DNA from: a virus
DNA length: 45,680 bases
Virus record (IMG/VR): IMGVR_UViG_3300034375_003810
Location: 1 to 45,680 of that record
Reading direction: 5' to 3' (one strand)
Shown: piece by piece, positions 31,025 through 37,670 of the stretch
How the letters are laid out: the number at the start of each line of letters is the position of its first letter
How positions within the stretch are numbered: the first letter of the stretch is position 1
Notes under the pieces: generated by a model
The model's database searches: none
What the model was told of the DNA's origin: nothing
What the model saw: only the letters and a program-made list of their open reading frames with translations
Position numbers and translations under genes: made by a program

Positions 31025-31302
31025 GTGGCAAGGAGATCAACATAAACATGGAGGTCGTTAAGTTTGGGGTTGTAGTGGGTGTTAACTTGGTTACGCTAGT
31101 TGGTGCTTACTTCAAGCTGGAGGGTACGAGTTCAGAGGCGTTAGAATTAGCTAAAGAGAACGCGGTAACCATTGAAATGATGCAACGCGCAAATATTGAA
31201 AGAGACTTAGAAACTGTGAGATTCAGGGAAAACATGACTAATAGAGTTCATAACATTGAAAGTCTTACTCAAGACATACATCACGCTGTTATTGGCGATT
31301 AG
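31021..31302 (+). CDS. Membrane-anchored coiled-coil protein of the lysis block (93 aa)
   Basis: One hydrophobic segment (about residues 12-30, VVKFGVVVGVNLVTLVGAYF) is followed by a charged helix (ALELAKENAVTIEMMQRANI, then ERDLETVRFRENM) that would form a coiled coil. This is the topology of antiholins, i-spanins and phage membrane anchors of the xkdA/BhlA type. It overlaps the holin-like gene by four bases and contains the start of the secreted protein gene (31256) in another frame. Confidence 0.6.
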   Translation: MSGKEININMEVVKFGVVVGVNLVTLVGAYFKLEGTSSEALELAKENAVTIEMMQRANIERDLETVRFRENMTNRVHNIESLTQDIHHAVIGD

Positions 31303-31552
31303 TGCAGCAGCTCAACACCAGCCTCGTAAAAAGAGAGCTGACTTGACGCGAAAGTACACTAAACGCATTTTAACCGAAATTGATAAGAAAGATAGTTTAT
31401 CTTTGTGCGAAACAATACGTTTACAAAACGAAATAATTAACGCGATATGTACGGAAAAATTTGCAGAAGATATTACGAAACTCAAACAGAAGGCGAACTC
31501 GAACTATACAACGAGGACACGCACGAACTCGAATTCAAGTGTAAAACCTTAG
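31256..31552 (+). CDS. Secreted basic protein, nested start (98 aa)
   Basis: The frame opens with TTG at 31256, inside the previous gene. The first 20 residues (MKVLLKTYITLLLAISAAAQ) are a textbook signal peptide with cleavage after Ala or AAAQ, which supports this start and frame. The mature part is basic and helical (RKKRADLTRKYTKRILTEID) with two Cys, so it would act in the periplasm. It overlaps the DUF5675 gene by 106 bases in another frame. A TATCTTTG box lies within this gene at about 31398 and may start transcription of the endolysin-like gene. The function is likely in lysis. Confidence 0.55.
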   Translation: MKVLLKTYITLLLAISAAAQHQPRKKRADLTRKYTKRILTEIDKKDSLSLCETIRLQNEIINAICTEKFAEDITKLKQKANSNYTTRTRTNSNSSVKP

Positions 31553-31881
31553 AGTTGCCTTGGTTAGATAATCAGACTAATATTAGTTGTATTCCAGAGG
31601 GCTTTTATGACGTAGTACCTCGAACCTCTGCGAAATATAAGAAGCACTTTCACGTTACCGATGTTGAGGGGCGTAGTTTTATCCTAATTCATCACGGTAA
31701 TTACGCGGGTTCTGATAACCCTAATACTGGGCGTTCAGATATTCGCGGTTGCATCTTGGTAGGAAAAAGCCATATAGACCTAGACGGTGATGGTATTAAA
31801 GAGGTAACTAATTCTAAGTGGACTATGGAATCGCTTTTAGAAGTAGCTACAGATGGTTTTGTTTTAGAGATAACTCAATGA
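31447..31881 (+). CDS. DUF5675 family protein, candidate cell-wall lysis enzyme (144 aa)
   Basis: The 144-residue protein matches my knowledge of the DUF5675 family: LELPWLDNQTNISCIPEGFY, then FILIHHGNYAGSDNPNTGRS and DIRGCILVG. The conserved H83-GN and GC (101-102) resemble the HxxN...GC signature of YkuD-like L,D-transpeptidases, so a peptidoglycan-active role is plausible. The family is usually found beside holin genes in phages without a classical endolysin, as here. No other endolysin is visible in the window. It lacks its own signal peptide. The start is the ATG at 31447; the stop overlaps the ATG at 31878. Confidence 0.68.
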   Translation: MYGKICRRYYETQTEGELELYNEDTHELEFKCKTLELPWLDNQTNISCIPEGFYDVVPRTSAKYKKHFHVTDVEGRSFILIHHGNYAGSDNPNTGRSDIRGCILVGKSHIDLDGDGIKEVTNSKWTMESLLEVATDGFVLEITQ

Positions 31882-32231
31882 ACAGGGCTCTAGCTATAAC
31901 TATAGCGGTGCTTGTATTGGTTTGTTTAGGGCTTTCGATAGCCCTACTCAACACCAAAGATTCAGATACAGTTGAGGGTTACAAAATAGAGCAGCACGAA
32001 AAAGAAATAAAGCGGCTGGAAAAAAATATTTTGAATTTTGAAAAAGAAATATTTACTTTGCGGCACGAAAACGATTCATTGAATGAGATTAAACAGAAAG
32101 TTAGAACTATCACGATACGTGAAATTGATAGTGTTTATGCTTTGCCTTTTGACGGTAGAGCAGACTTTTGGTCAAAGGAAACCGCCCGCATTGATAGTGT
32201 CAGGGTCGGATACGTTGGTAGCAATAACTGA
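31878..32231 (+). CDS. i-spanin-like membrane-anchored coiled-coil protein (117 aa)
   Basis: I start at the ATG at 31878 (ATGA with the upstream stop), giving an N-terminal membrane anchor (MNRALAITIAVLVLVCLGLS) followed by a periplasmic coiled coil (EQHEKEIKRLEKNILNFEKE). This matches i-spanins (Rz type), which link the inner to the outer membrane in the last step of lysis. An in-frame ATG at 31818 would add a basic extension and hide the anchor, so I reject it. The 3' half contains the start of another exported protein gene (32083) in a different frame, as in Rz/Rz1 pairs. Confidence 0.62.
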   Translation: MNRALAITIAVLVLVCLGLSIALLNTKDSDTVEGYKIEQHEKEIKRLEKNILNFEKEIFTLRHENDSLNEIKQKVRTITIREIDSVYALPFDGRADFWSKETARIDSVRVGYVGSNN

Positions 32232-32538
32232 AAAAGACTTTAACACTATTCTATTTGGCTTCAGCTACATTAGAAGCCTCGAAAACAATTCTAATTTAAC
32301 ATCTAAGCAACTATCTAAACAGGATAGTATAAACGCTTACCTATCAGAAGTTCTAGTCTTAGAACGCGCTAAAACGGCTCAAAAGGATTCAGTAATAATT
32401 AACCTAGAAACAATAATTGAAAACGAAACCAAAAAGAAGAAAAGAGAAAAGCTAAAAAACACACTAATACAAATAGGCGGTGCTTTGGTGATCGCTGCTG
32501 AAACAGGAATAATCACCTATCTAATTTTAAATAAATAA
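32083..32538 (+). CDS. Exported protein nested in the spanin-like gene; candidate spanin partner or u-spanin (151 aa)
   Basis: The ATG at 32083 lies 149 bases inside the preceding gene. The N-terminus (RYVKLIVFMLCLLTVEQTFG) is a signal peptide; there is a Cys in the h-region but no good lipobox. The middle is a Lys/Glu-rich helix (SVIINLETIIENETKKKKRE) and the C-terminus a membrane segment (TLIQIGGALVIAAETGIITY). Exported N-terminus, coiled coil and C-terminal anchor are the plan of unimolecular spanins; the nested position is that of Rz1. Either way it probably helps fuse or disrupt the outer membrane. It ends three bases before the next ATG. Confidence 0.6.
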   Translation: MRLNRKLELSRYVKLIVFMLCLLTVEQTFGQRKPPALIVSGSDTLVAITEKDFNTILFGFSYIRSLENNSNLTSKQLSKQDSINAYLSEVLVLERAKTAQKDSVIINLETIIENETKKKKREKLKNTLIQIGGALVIAAETGIITYLILNK

Positions 32539-32541
32539 ACT

Positions 32542-32748
32542 ATGAGTGCATACCACACTAATGAAGGCGTACGCGAAGAAATAGACCGCCTACTTAAAAG
32601 AAACGCAAAAAGGCAAGCTAATCTAGGTATTGATTCCACAGAAGATGAGCTATTTAGAGCTGCTAAACTTTGGGAAGCAGACCTAATTGAAATTGCAAAG
32701 CTAGACCCCGAATACGCTAACTCAATACACTTTTCAGAAGATGCCTAA
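32542..32748 (+). CDS. Small helical hypothetical protein (68 aa)
   Basis: The 68-residue product is charged and helical throughout (EEIDRLLKRNAKRQANLGID, then EDELFRAAKLWEADLIEIAK). It has no membrane or signal segment. It overlaps the phosphoesterase gene by eight bases, so the two are probably co-translated. It marks the end of the lysis block. I do not recognise it. Confidence 0.6.
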   Translation: MSAYHTNEGVREEIDRLLKRNAKRQANLGIDSTEDELFRAAKLWEADLIEIAKLDPEYANSIHFSEDA

Positions 32749-33793
32749 CAAAAGAATAAGACTATCACCCGAAGAGTTAGATATTGTTTACGCTTGGAGA
32801 GAGCGCGGGCACTTACCTGAGTTATTCGAGCAATGCAAAGCGGCTGGAATTGACGTTAAAGATGTTAAACACTACTGGCACAAAAGCGAAAAGTTCTCAA
32901 TCTTCGCAAAGAATGGAGGGCAAACTTTAGAAGCTACTTTCGAGCCTATTATAGAAGAGCTTAGAGATTATTCGCCTAAGTTCAAGAAGATTAAAAGAAC
33001 GCCAGTAGATGACCCTCATTGTCTTATAATAGATCCCTCAGATATTCACGTAGGCAAACTAGCTTCAGTTTCTGAAACAGGCACTAGATACGACATTGAC
33101 AAAGCGGTTAGCCAAGTTGACGAAGGTATTAACGGTATATTATCAAAGGCTTACGGGTTCAACATCGACAAGGTTATTTTTGTTATAGGTAACGATGCTC
33201 TACATATAGATACGCCTAAACGACAAACTACAAGCGGAACGCCTCAAGATACTTCTGGAATGTGGCACGAAGCGTTTGTAGCGGCTAAAGAGATGTATAT
33301 TAAGGCAATTGAGCAGATACTACCTTACTCAGATGTTGAGGTTATCTTCAACCCGTCTAACCATGATTATATGAGTGGGTTCATGTTGGCTCAGACTATT
33401 GAGGCGTACTATCGCAAGTCTAAGAATGTTACTTTTGACTGCTCTATTTCTCACAGGAAATACACGCAATACGGTAATAACATGATAGCTACCTCGCATG
33501 GTGACGGAGCTAAATTAGCTGATTCACCTCTGTTAATGGCTACTGAAAACCCTCAGATGTGGAATGATTGCCAGTACCGTTATATCTACCTTCACCACAT
33601 TCATCATAAGCAAACACATAAGTTTATGAGTGGAAAGGACTTTATCGGTGTAACTGCTGAGTATCTTAGAACTCCTAGCCCTTCTGATTCATGGCATCAT
33701 CGTAACGGTTATGTAGGTGCTAAGAAAGCTATTGAGGGCTTTATTCATTCGTTTGAGAATGGTCAGGTAGCTAGGTTAACTCACCATCTGTAA
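32741..33793 (+). CDS. Calcineurin-like metallophosphoesterase (350 aa)
   Basis: The five metal-binding blocks of the family are visible: DPSDIHVGK (D101, H103), IGND (D152), NPSNHD (N207-H208-D209), TSHGDG (H253) and LHHIHHK (H285-H289). The N-terminal 80 residues look like a small helical DNA-binding or specificity domain (LSPEELDIVYAWRERGHLPE). Phage members cleave phosphodiesters in DNA or nucleotides; Mre11/SbcD-like nuclease activity is possible, but no SbcC partner is present. It is the last gene before a strong terminator, coupled to the 68-residue gene upstream. Confidence 0.85.
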   Translation: MPNKRIRLSPEELDIVYAWRERGHLPELFEQCKAAGIDVKDVKHYWHKSEKFSIFAKNGGQTLEATFEPIIEELRDYSPKFKKIKRTPVDDPHCLIIDPSDIHVGKLASVSETGTRYDIDKAVSQVDEGINGILSKAYGFNIDKVIFVIGNDALHIDTPKRQTTSGTPQDTSGMWHEAFVAAKEMYIKAIEQILPYSDVEVIFNPSNHDYMSGFMLAQTIEAYYRKSKNVTFDCSISHRKYTQYGNNMIATSHGDGAKLADSPLLMATENPQMWNDCQYRYIYLHHIHHKQTHKFMSGKDFIGVTAEYLRTPSPSDSWHHRNGYVGAKKAIEGFIHSFENGQVARLTHHL

Positions 33794-33814
33794 ACAATTC
33801 AACCCCTATTGATT

Positions 33815-33849
33815 AGACCCCTTCGTAACTGTTGGGGTCTTTTTTTTTT
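33815..33849 (+). terminator. Intrinsic terminator at the end of the late/lysis region
   Basis: AGACCCC (33815-33821) pairs with GGGGTCT (33834-33840) around a 12-base loop, then nine T. It separates the lysis/phosphoesterase genes from the recombination operon. Confidence 0.88.
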
Positions 33850-33856
33850 GAAAAGT

Positions 33857-33887
33857 ATTGTCAGTCTAAAAAGTATTATTACATTTG
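33857..33887 (+). promoter_or_regulatory. Phage-family promoter P4 (recombination operon)
   Basis: TATTG (TTG at 33858-33860), 19 bases and TACATTTG (33880-33887), with CAGTCTAAAAAGTATT shared with P1-P3. Only a weak TTTG-AAC-CAAA repeat is present, so the operator may be degenerate. It starts the operon 33906-36449. Confidence 0.8.
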
Positions 33888-33905
33888 AACCAAATTAAAA
33901 AACAC

Positions 33906-34169
33906 ATGAAACAATTCATCAAAGCAATTCAAGATTCTAAAGCCAGCCCAGAGGCTAGGTTATTAGCGCAAAAAGTAGTATCTTACCTCAGGTTAGAGAG
34001 CAATGTAACACTAGACGTAGATCGTGCTACATTTGAAGAGATACAAGAGATAACAGGCTACAAGGTTAACGATACATGGGATTGGAAATGGATAGCTATC
34101 TATGACGAGTACCACGAAAACAGAGTAGACATTCAATATAGAGATTACCAAAACCTAATATTCAACTAA
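33906..34169 (+). CDS. Small hypothetical protein, first gene of the recombination operon (87 aa)
   Basis: The ATG at 33906 is preferred over the in-frame TTG at 33885, which lies in the -7 box. The 87-residue product is helical at first (KQFIKAIQDSKASPEARLLA) and ends in an acidic aromatic part (DTWDWKWIAIYDEYHENRVD). It lies one base before the next ATG. Location ahead of recombination genes suggests a regulatory or accessory role; no family recognised. Confidence 0.65.
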   Translation: MKQFIKAIQDSKASPEARLLAQKVVSYLRLESNVTLDVDRATFEEIQEITGYKVNDTWDWKWIAIYDEYHENRVDIQYRDYQNLIFN

Positions 34170-34170
34170 A

Positions 34171-34572
34171 ATGAACGAAACACAAAAACAACGATTCAAG
34201 GTCTTAGCAGAAGAAAACAATCTAACTAAAGACCACTTCTTTAAAGCTCCACAGGGCTACGTAATTATCACTAGACAAGGTATCGAACGTATCCAAGCGT
34301 ATAGAGGTATTCGCGTTAAGTATGACATTGTAAGCCTATCTGATGACCTCAAGTATTGCGTAGTTAAGGCTTACGGTGAGATGGCTCAGAAAGACGGTTT
34401 GCCTATGCTTATGGAGACTTACGGTGAAGCTAGTCCAGAGAACGCCAAACAAAAGTATAAGGTAGCTATGGCTGAGAAACGTGCGCTATCGCGTGTAGTT
34501 TTAAAACTTAGCGGGCTATATGAAATAGGCGTATATTCGGAGGATGAAAGTGACGATTTCAAAAGAGCTTAA
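34171..34572 (+). CDS. Conserved phage protein next to YqaJ exonuclease; possible recombination mediator (133 aa)
   Basis: The sequence YKVAMAEKRALSRVVLKLSG follows ETYGEASPENAK, a pattern I know from phage proteins encoded beside exonucleases and single-strand annealing proteins. In the lambda Exo-Beta pair the annealing protein and exonuclease genes are neighbours, and here the YqaJ exonuclease start overlaps this gene by 29 bases. At 133 residues it is shorter than RecT or Erf, so it may be a mediator or a compact annealing protein. Assignment to a named family is not possible by eye. Confidence 0.5.
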   Translation: MNETQKQRFKVLAEENNLTKDHFFKAPQGYVIITRQGIERIQAYRGIRVKYDIVSLSDDLKYCVVKAYGEMAQKDGLPMLMETYGEASPENAKQKYKVAMAEKRALSRVVLKLSGLYEIGVYSEDESDDFKRA

Positions 34573-35185
34573 TGCTATGTTTGACGAACTACTAGAGCAG
34601 AGAACAGATGAATGGTTTAACCAAAGATTAGGGAAGTTCACCGCTTCCCGCTTTGGTGACCTAATGACCAATTCACGAAAGAAGGGCGTAGAGCTTAGTG
34701 CTACGGCTATGAGCTACATTTACGAAAAAGCCGCAGAAAAGCTAACAGGTCAGCGTAATGAGTTTACGTCTACTGCTATGGAATGGGGTACTGAGAACGA
34801 ACCTATTTGTAAGGCTTATTACGAAGAGCTTAAAGGCTGCAAGATTGAAGAGATGCCCTTTGTACTTATTAACGAGTATTCGGGCGCAAGCCCTGACGGT
34901 ATGGTGGATGGTGAGAACATCGAAATCAAATGTCCTTACAACACAACCAACCACCTAAAGACAGTATTCGAGGGTTATATAGATCCTAAGTATATGTGGC
35001 AAATGCAAGGGCAAATGATGGCTACTGGTGCTATTGTTTGTAGATTTATTAGCTTTGACCCTAGAATAGAAGATGAACGCTTTAGGCTTGCTGAGATTCG
35101 TGTAGAAGCGGACTTTGAGATGCAAGAGAAGCTAAGAGAGCGTTTAGCTTTGGCAAATGAAACACTTAAAAACATGATGCAATGA
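34544..35185 (+). CDS. YqaJ-type phage exonuclease / recombinase (213 aa)
   Basis: This enzyme resects double-stranded DNA ends for phage recombination. The PD-(D/E)xK core is visible: TAMEWGTENEP (E86), GASPDGMVDGENIEIKCP (D118, E127, K129) and a WQMQGQMMATG helix. The N-terminus has the family box EQRTDEWFNQRLGKFTASRF. Length (213 residues) fits the lambda Exo/YqaJ family. The ATG at 34544 is nested 29 bases into the upstream gene, and the stop overlaps the next start (ATGA). It works with the possible mediator and the SSB-like protein nearby. Confidence 0.9.
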   Translation: MKVTISKELNAMFDELLEQRTDEWFNQRLGKFTASRFGDLMTNSRKKGVELSATAMSYIYEKAAEKLTGQRNEFTSTAMEWGTENEPICKAYYEELKGCKIEEMPFVLINEYSGASPDGMVDGENIEIKCPYNTTNHLKTVFEGYIDPKYMWQMQGQMMATGAIVCRFISFDPRIEDERFRLAEIRVEADFEMQEKLRERLALANETLKNMMQ

Positions 35186-35577
35186 ACGACCCAAAACAAG
35201 TAATTAAAGGGCTTATGAAAAAAGCCGAAAAGAACAACTCCATCAATTCGCTATTAGATATTAGTCAGCAGATAGCGGGCTGGATGGTGTACGTATCAGA
35301 ATTGGAAGGTATAGCCTTTCAAGGATACCAAGAAGCTGAATATGCCAGAAAGAACTTCGAGGCACTCTATATCCAAAAGTCAGACGAAAGCGCAACAAAA
35401 GCTAAAGAGTTAGCTATTATAGAAGCGTCTGAACTTAGAGAAGTAGAAACGTCTATGGAAGTTGAACACAAACAATGGCAAATCTTTAGAGTTACAGTAA
35501 GGGAGTATCTCGAAAGTCTCAGACAGAAAATTAGTTACCTTAAATTAGAAAACCAAACACAAAAACTAACAGTATGA
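35182..35577 (+). CDS. Coiled-coil hypothetical protein of the recombination operon (131 aa)
   Basis: The 131-residue product is helical nearly throughout, with a possible coiled coil in the C-terminal half (EHKQWQIFRVTVREYLESLR, then QKISYLKLENQTQKL). Trp and aromatic residues cluster in the first third (GWMVYVSELEGIAFQGYQEA). It is coupled by 4-base overlaps to the exonuclease gene before it and the SSB-like gene after it. It may be an exonuclease or annealing cofactor; no family recognised. Confidence 0.62.
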   Translation: MNDPKQVIKGLMKKAEKNNSINSLLDISQQIAGWMVYVSELEGIAFQGYQEAEYARKNFEALYIQKSDESATKAKELAIIEASELREVETSMEVEHKQWQIFRVTVREYLESLRQKISYLKLENQTQKLTV

Positions 35578-35921
35578 ACGTATCAGGAAAAGTTTACAAG
35601 GTATTGCCGCTACAAACATTCGAAAGCGGTTTCACGAAAAGAGTAGCAGTAATTGAAACAGAGGGTGAGTACCCTCAGAAGCTACCAATTGAGTTCTTAA
35701 AAGACAGGACAGTGATGCTAGATAACATTACAGAGGGTCAGCTCGTAACGGTTGAATATGACCTAAGAGGCTCAGAGTGGAACGATAAGTTCTTTTTAAG
35801 CGCGGTTGCTTGGAAGATTGACGCTAAGACTAGCCCATCTATGGATAAAGCCGTAGAGGTAGTTAAAGAGGGGTTAGGTGCTGAAGTAGTAGCGGAGGTT
35901 GAAGATGATCTGCCATTTTGA
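35574..35921 (+). CDS. OB-fold single-stranded DNA-binding-like protein (DUF3127 type, 115 aa)
   Basis: The pattern VSGKVYKVLPLQTFESGFTK, then VAVIETEGEYPQKLPIEF and WNDKFFLSAVAWKID fits the DUF3127 OB-fold family common in Bacteroidota and their phages. The last residues EDDLPF copy the acidic hydrophobic tip of bacterial SSB (DDDIPF), which recruits repair and replication proteins. It probably coats ssDNA during recombination and replication. It sits between the exonuclease genes and HNH/VRR nucleases, each joined by 4-base overlaps. Confidence 0.78.
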   Translation: MNVSGKVYKVLPLQTFESGFTKRVAVIETEGEYPQKLPIEFLKDRTVMLDNITEGQLVTVEYDLRGSEWNDKFFLSAVAWKIDAKTSPSMDKAVEVVKEGLGAEVVAEVEDDLPF

Positions 35922-36181
35922 AAAAGCACACTAAAATTTACTTCGAGGGTATGGGGTTTGATAAAACAGACTTCATACCCTGTGAGGTATGCTCTAAACG
36001 CGCGACCGATATACATCATATAGATGCTAGGGGTATGGGTGGAGACCCTCAGGGTAAAAAAGATACCTTAGATAACCTTATGGCACTATGTCGAGTATGT
36101 CACGATAACTTCGGTGATATTGTCGATTTTAAACCGTATCTTCGTAAGATTCATAAGATGAATATTGAGACGCGCGGCTAG
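35918..36181 (+). CDS. HNH nuclease-like protein (87 aa)
   Basis: Starts with TTG overlapping the previous stop (TTTTGA). It carries the HNH zinc core: CEVCSKRATDIHHIDARGMG, then DNLMALCRVCH, with CxxC pairs flanking the HH-I-D site. Length (87 residues) and the Cys4 frame resemble NinG-type or 5mC-type HNH proteins found in phage recombination operons, where they process branched DNA or act in packaging. It overlaps the next gene by 17 bases. A homing role is less likely, because the gene fits neatly in the operon. Confidence 0.78.
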   Translation: MKKHTKIYFEGMGFDKTDFIPCEVCSKRATDIHHIDARGMGGDPQGKKDTLDNLMALCRVCHDNFGDIVDFKPYLRKIHKMNIETRG

Positions 36182-36449
36182 AACTGATAAGAACCAAACT
36201 GAGATAGTAGCAGCCCTTCGGAAACGTGGGGCTGTTGTTCTTATTACTAGTCAGTTAAAAAACGCCTTCGATATTCTAGTAGGTTACGAGGGAAATCTAT
36301 ACATAGTCGAAATTAAGGACGGTTCTAAACCTCCTAGCGCAAGAAAGCTAACATCTGGTGAGCTTGAGTGCAAAGAACGCTTTGAGTCTGTAGGCGTTAC
36401 ATACCACGTAATTACAAGCGTGGAGGAAGCAATTTCTATGCTATCCTAG
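36165..36449 (+). CDS. VRR-NUC-like nuclease, possible Holliday junction resolvase (94 aa)
   Basis: The TTG at 36165 starts this 94-residue protein. LKNAFDILVGYEGNLYIVEI and KDGSKPPSARKLTSGELE show the D-(x)n-ExK nuclease core and basic loop of VRR-NUC and Hjc-like resolvases. It would cut branched recombination intermediates, in keeping with the exonuclease and SSB-like genes upstream. It is the last gene of the operon; a promoter follows 39 bases downstream. There is no clear terminator. Confidence 0.75.
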   Translation: MRRAARTDKNQTEIVAALRKRGAVVLITSQLKNAFDILVGYEGNLYIVEIKDGSKPPSARKLTSGELECKERFESVGVTYHVITSVEEAISMLS

Positions 36450-36487
36450 TACGATTTAAAAAAAAATCAATTTTTTCTGTTAAAAAG

Positions 36488-36529
36488 TTTGGTAGTTAAA
36501 AAACTATCACTACTTTTGATGACATCAAA
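36488..36529 (+). promoter_or_regulatory. Phage-family promoter P5 with 7-bp palindromic operator
   Basis: TTTG (36488-36491), 19 bases and TACTTTTG (36511-36518). TTTGATG-A-CATCAAA (36515-36529) is a perfect 7-bp inverted repeat, identical to that at 44421-44435. It drives the regulator and replication region from 36561. Confidence 0.87.
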
Positions 36530-36560
36530 CAACGGGGGTAACCCACTAAAACAACAGAAA

Positions 36561-36704
36561 ATGACTGCTTTAGAAAATCAAATCAACAAACTTTCAAAAA
36601 ACGAAAGAGACTACTTTAACAAGTTAAACAAAATGGGTATTATAGGTGAGGATGCGTTAAGCCATGTGTTAATAGCATCTGCTACTGGATTGATAAAGAA
36701 GTAA
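36561..36704 (+). CDS. Small helical protein (47 aa)
   Basis: The ATG at 36561 is the start; the in-frame codons further upstream lie in promoter P5. The 47-residue product is helical (ENQINKLSKNERDYFNKLNK, then an Ala/Ser-rich end) and basic. A hairpin TGGGGC/GCCCCA follows the stop. It might be a small DNA-binding or host-interaction protein; no motif proves it. Confidence 0.6.
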   Translation: MTALENQINKLSKNERDYFNKLNKMGIIGEDALSHVLIASATGLIKK

Positions 36705-36708
36705 AAAC

Positions 36709-36732
36709 TGGGGCAACCATAAGAACGCCCCA
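36709..36732 (+). repeat. TGGGGC/GCCCCA hairpin without T-tract
   Basis: A 6-bp stem with a 12-base loop, followed by ACAATAAAAC. The hairpin at 42976-42993 is also followed by ACAATAAAC and an ATG. Both lie between two small genes, which suggests a shared mRNA-processing or stability role rather than termination. Confidence 0.5.
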
Positions 36733-36745
36733 CAATAAAACAAAC

Positions 36746-36928
36746 ATGAAAGTTTACATAGAACTAGAACTAGAAGTAGATTACCACTTTGAAACCGATC
36801 ATATCGCTGGATGGGAACATAGCGAAGAGGTACTACATATTGATGAGGTCAGTTGCGAGGAATACCCAGATTTAGACCTATCAGATTTTGACGATGAAAT
36901 AACCAAACAAATAATTGAAAATGATTGA
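36746..36928 (+). CDS. Small highly acidic protein (60 aa)
   Basis: The 60-residue product contains about 22 Asp or Glu (LELEVDYHFETDHIAGWEHS, then EEVLHIDEVSCEEYPDLDLS), and few basic residues. Such charge can mimic DNA, as in anti-restriction Ocr- or Gam-like inhibitors, but this is a guess from composition. It overlaps the HTH gene by eight bases, so both are made together. It starts 13 bases after a hairpin. Confidence 0.62.
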   Translation: MKVYIELELEVDYHFETDHIAGWEHSEEVLHIDEVSCEEYPDLDLSDFDDEITKQIIEND

Positions 36929-37085
36929 CGAAGTAATAATCGAAATGAAGGCTAAGAAAATAAAGCCTATTCAGCTCATTGCTGAAACTGGTGTAAGCCA
37001 ACAAACCTTTTACCGCTTTCTAAATGGAGGCAAGGTAAGCCAAAGAACAAAACAACTAATAATTGACTATTTAAACTTGAAGTGA
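36921..37085 (+). CDS. Small helix-turn-helix DNA-binding protein (54 aa)
   Basis: The 54-residue protein is little more than an HTH: IQLIAETGVSQQTFYRFLNG, then GKVSQRTKQLIIDYL, with the turn at GVS and a recognition helix QQTFYRFLN, like Cro/CI-type domains. It is a plausible regulator of the palindromic promoters in this genome and is itself in the operon behind P5. It overlaps its neighbours (8 bases upstream, TGATG downstream). Binding sites were not tested. Confidence 0.75.
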   Translation: MIDEVIIEMKAKKIKPIQLIAETGVSQQTFYRFLNGGKVSQRTKQLIIDYLNLK

Positions 37086-37540
37086 TGACTGAAAAAGAAC
37101 TAGAACTAATTGAAATGATGGTTGACGAGTACCGAGAAACTCTCATATCAAAAGTGAATACCGCGCAAAGCATATCGCTAAACGAGGGCGGTGCTGAAGT
37201 TACATTTGATACTTACGCTAACGTAATAGCTAATTACTTCTGCGTAGATAAGGCTAAGATGTTATCAAAGAACACTAGGCTCACGGAGTATAAAATAGGG
37301 CGTCAGGTGCTTTGGTTTCTGTGTAGGTCAGGCGAGAGTCAACTACCTTACTCATTGCAGAGATTAGGTAATATGTCTGGAGGGTTTAACCATGCTACTG
37401 TTTTACATGGTACTAATAAAATAGCTGGAGAGCTTCCGTATGATAACAGTTTAATGAGTGACGTTAAACAGATATGTAAGATACTAGGTTTTCAGTTAAT
37501 CAAAACAGGACGCAAACACACAACCGTTAGAGAGATATGA
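37085..37540 (+). CDS. Stand-alone DnaA domain IV-like DNA-binding protein (151 aa)
   Basis: The ATG at 37085 overlaps the HTH stop (TGATG); the GTG one codon upstream is less likely. The C-terminal half has the DnaA domain IV pattern: KIGRQVLWFLCRSGESQLPY, then the signature GGFNHATVLHGTNKI at about residues 96-110 (compare GGRDHTTVLHA in DnaA), which reads DnaA boxes. There is no AAA+ domain, so it cannot act as an initiator ATPase alone. It may recruit host DnaA or helicase to a phage origin, or compete with host initiation. Confidence 0.83.
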   Translation: MTEKELELIEMMVDEYRETLISKVNTAQSISLNEGGAEVTFDTYANVIANYFCVDKAKMLSKNTRLTEYKIGRQVLWFLCRSGESQLPYSLQRLGNMSGGFNHATVLHGTNKIAGELPYDNSLMSDVKQICKILGFQLIKTGRKHTTVREI

Positions 37541-37665
37541 AACGATACCAGATAAGACGCTGGGATATGCGCAACACACTAAGAGTAAAAAAGTATCTTT
37601 TTCCTTTGTGGTTTATGATGAATTTAACTACATTTGGACTAATCTATTCAATGACAATAAACTAA
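37537..37665 (+). CDS. Possible small membrane protein upstream of the helicase (42 aa)
   Basis: ATG overlaps the stop of the DnaA-like gene (ATGA), and the frame encodes a basic start (MKRYQIRRWDMRNTLRVKKY) and a hydrophobic end (LFPLWFMMNLTTFGLIYSMT). It would be a 42-residue tail-anchored peptide. The promoter of the helicase lies inside it. The clean overlap and the basic/hydrophobic split favour a real gene. Confidence 0.42.
   Translation: MKRYQIRRWDMRNTLRVKKYLFPLWFMMNLTTFGLIYSMTIN
37605..37636 (+). promoter_or_regulatory. Promoter P8, TTTG-N20-TACATTTG, for the helicase-methylase genes
   Basis: TTTG (37605-37608), 20 bases and TACATTTG (37629-37636), 34 bases before the ATG at 37671. 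It lacks the AGTCTAAAAAGT core and the inverted repeat of the other promoters, so it is probably read by the host sigma factor without phage control. Confidence 0.68.
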
Positions 37666-37670
37666 ATAAA

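Noticed and set aside
34742-34958. Frames on both strands inside the exonuclease gene
   Set aside because: The exonuclease motifs fix the real frame; the other frames have no start context or family features.
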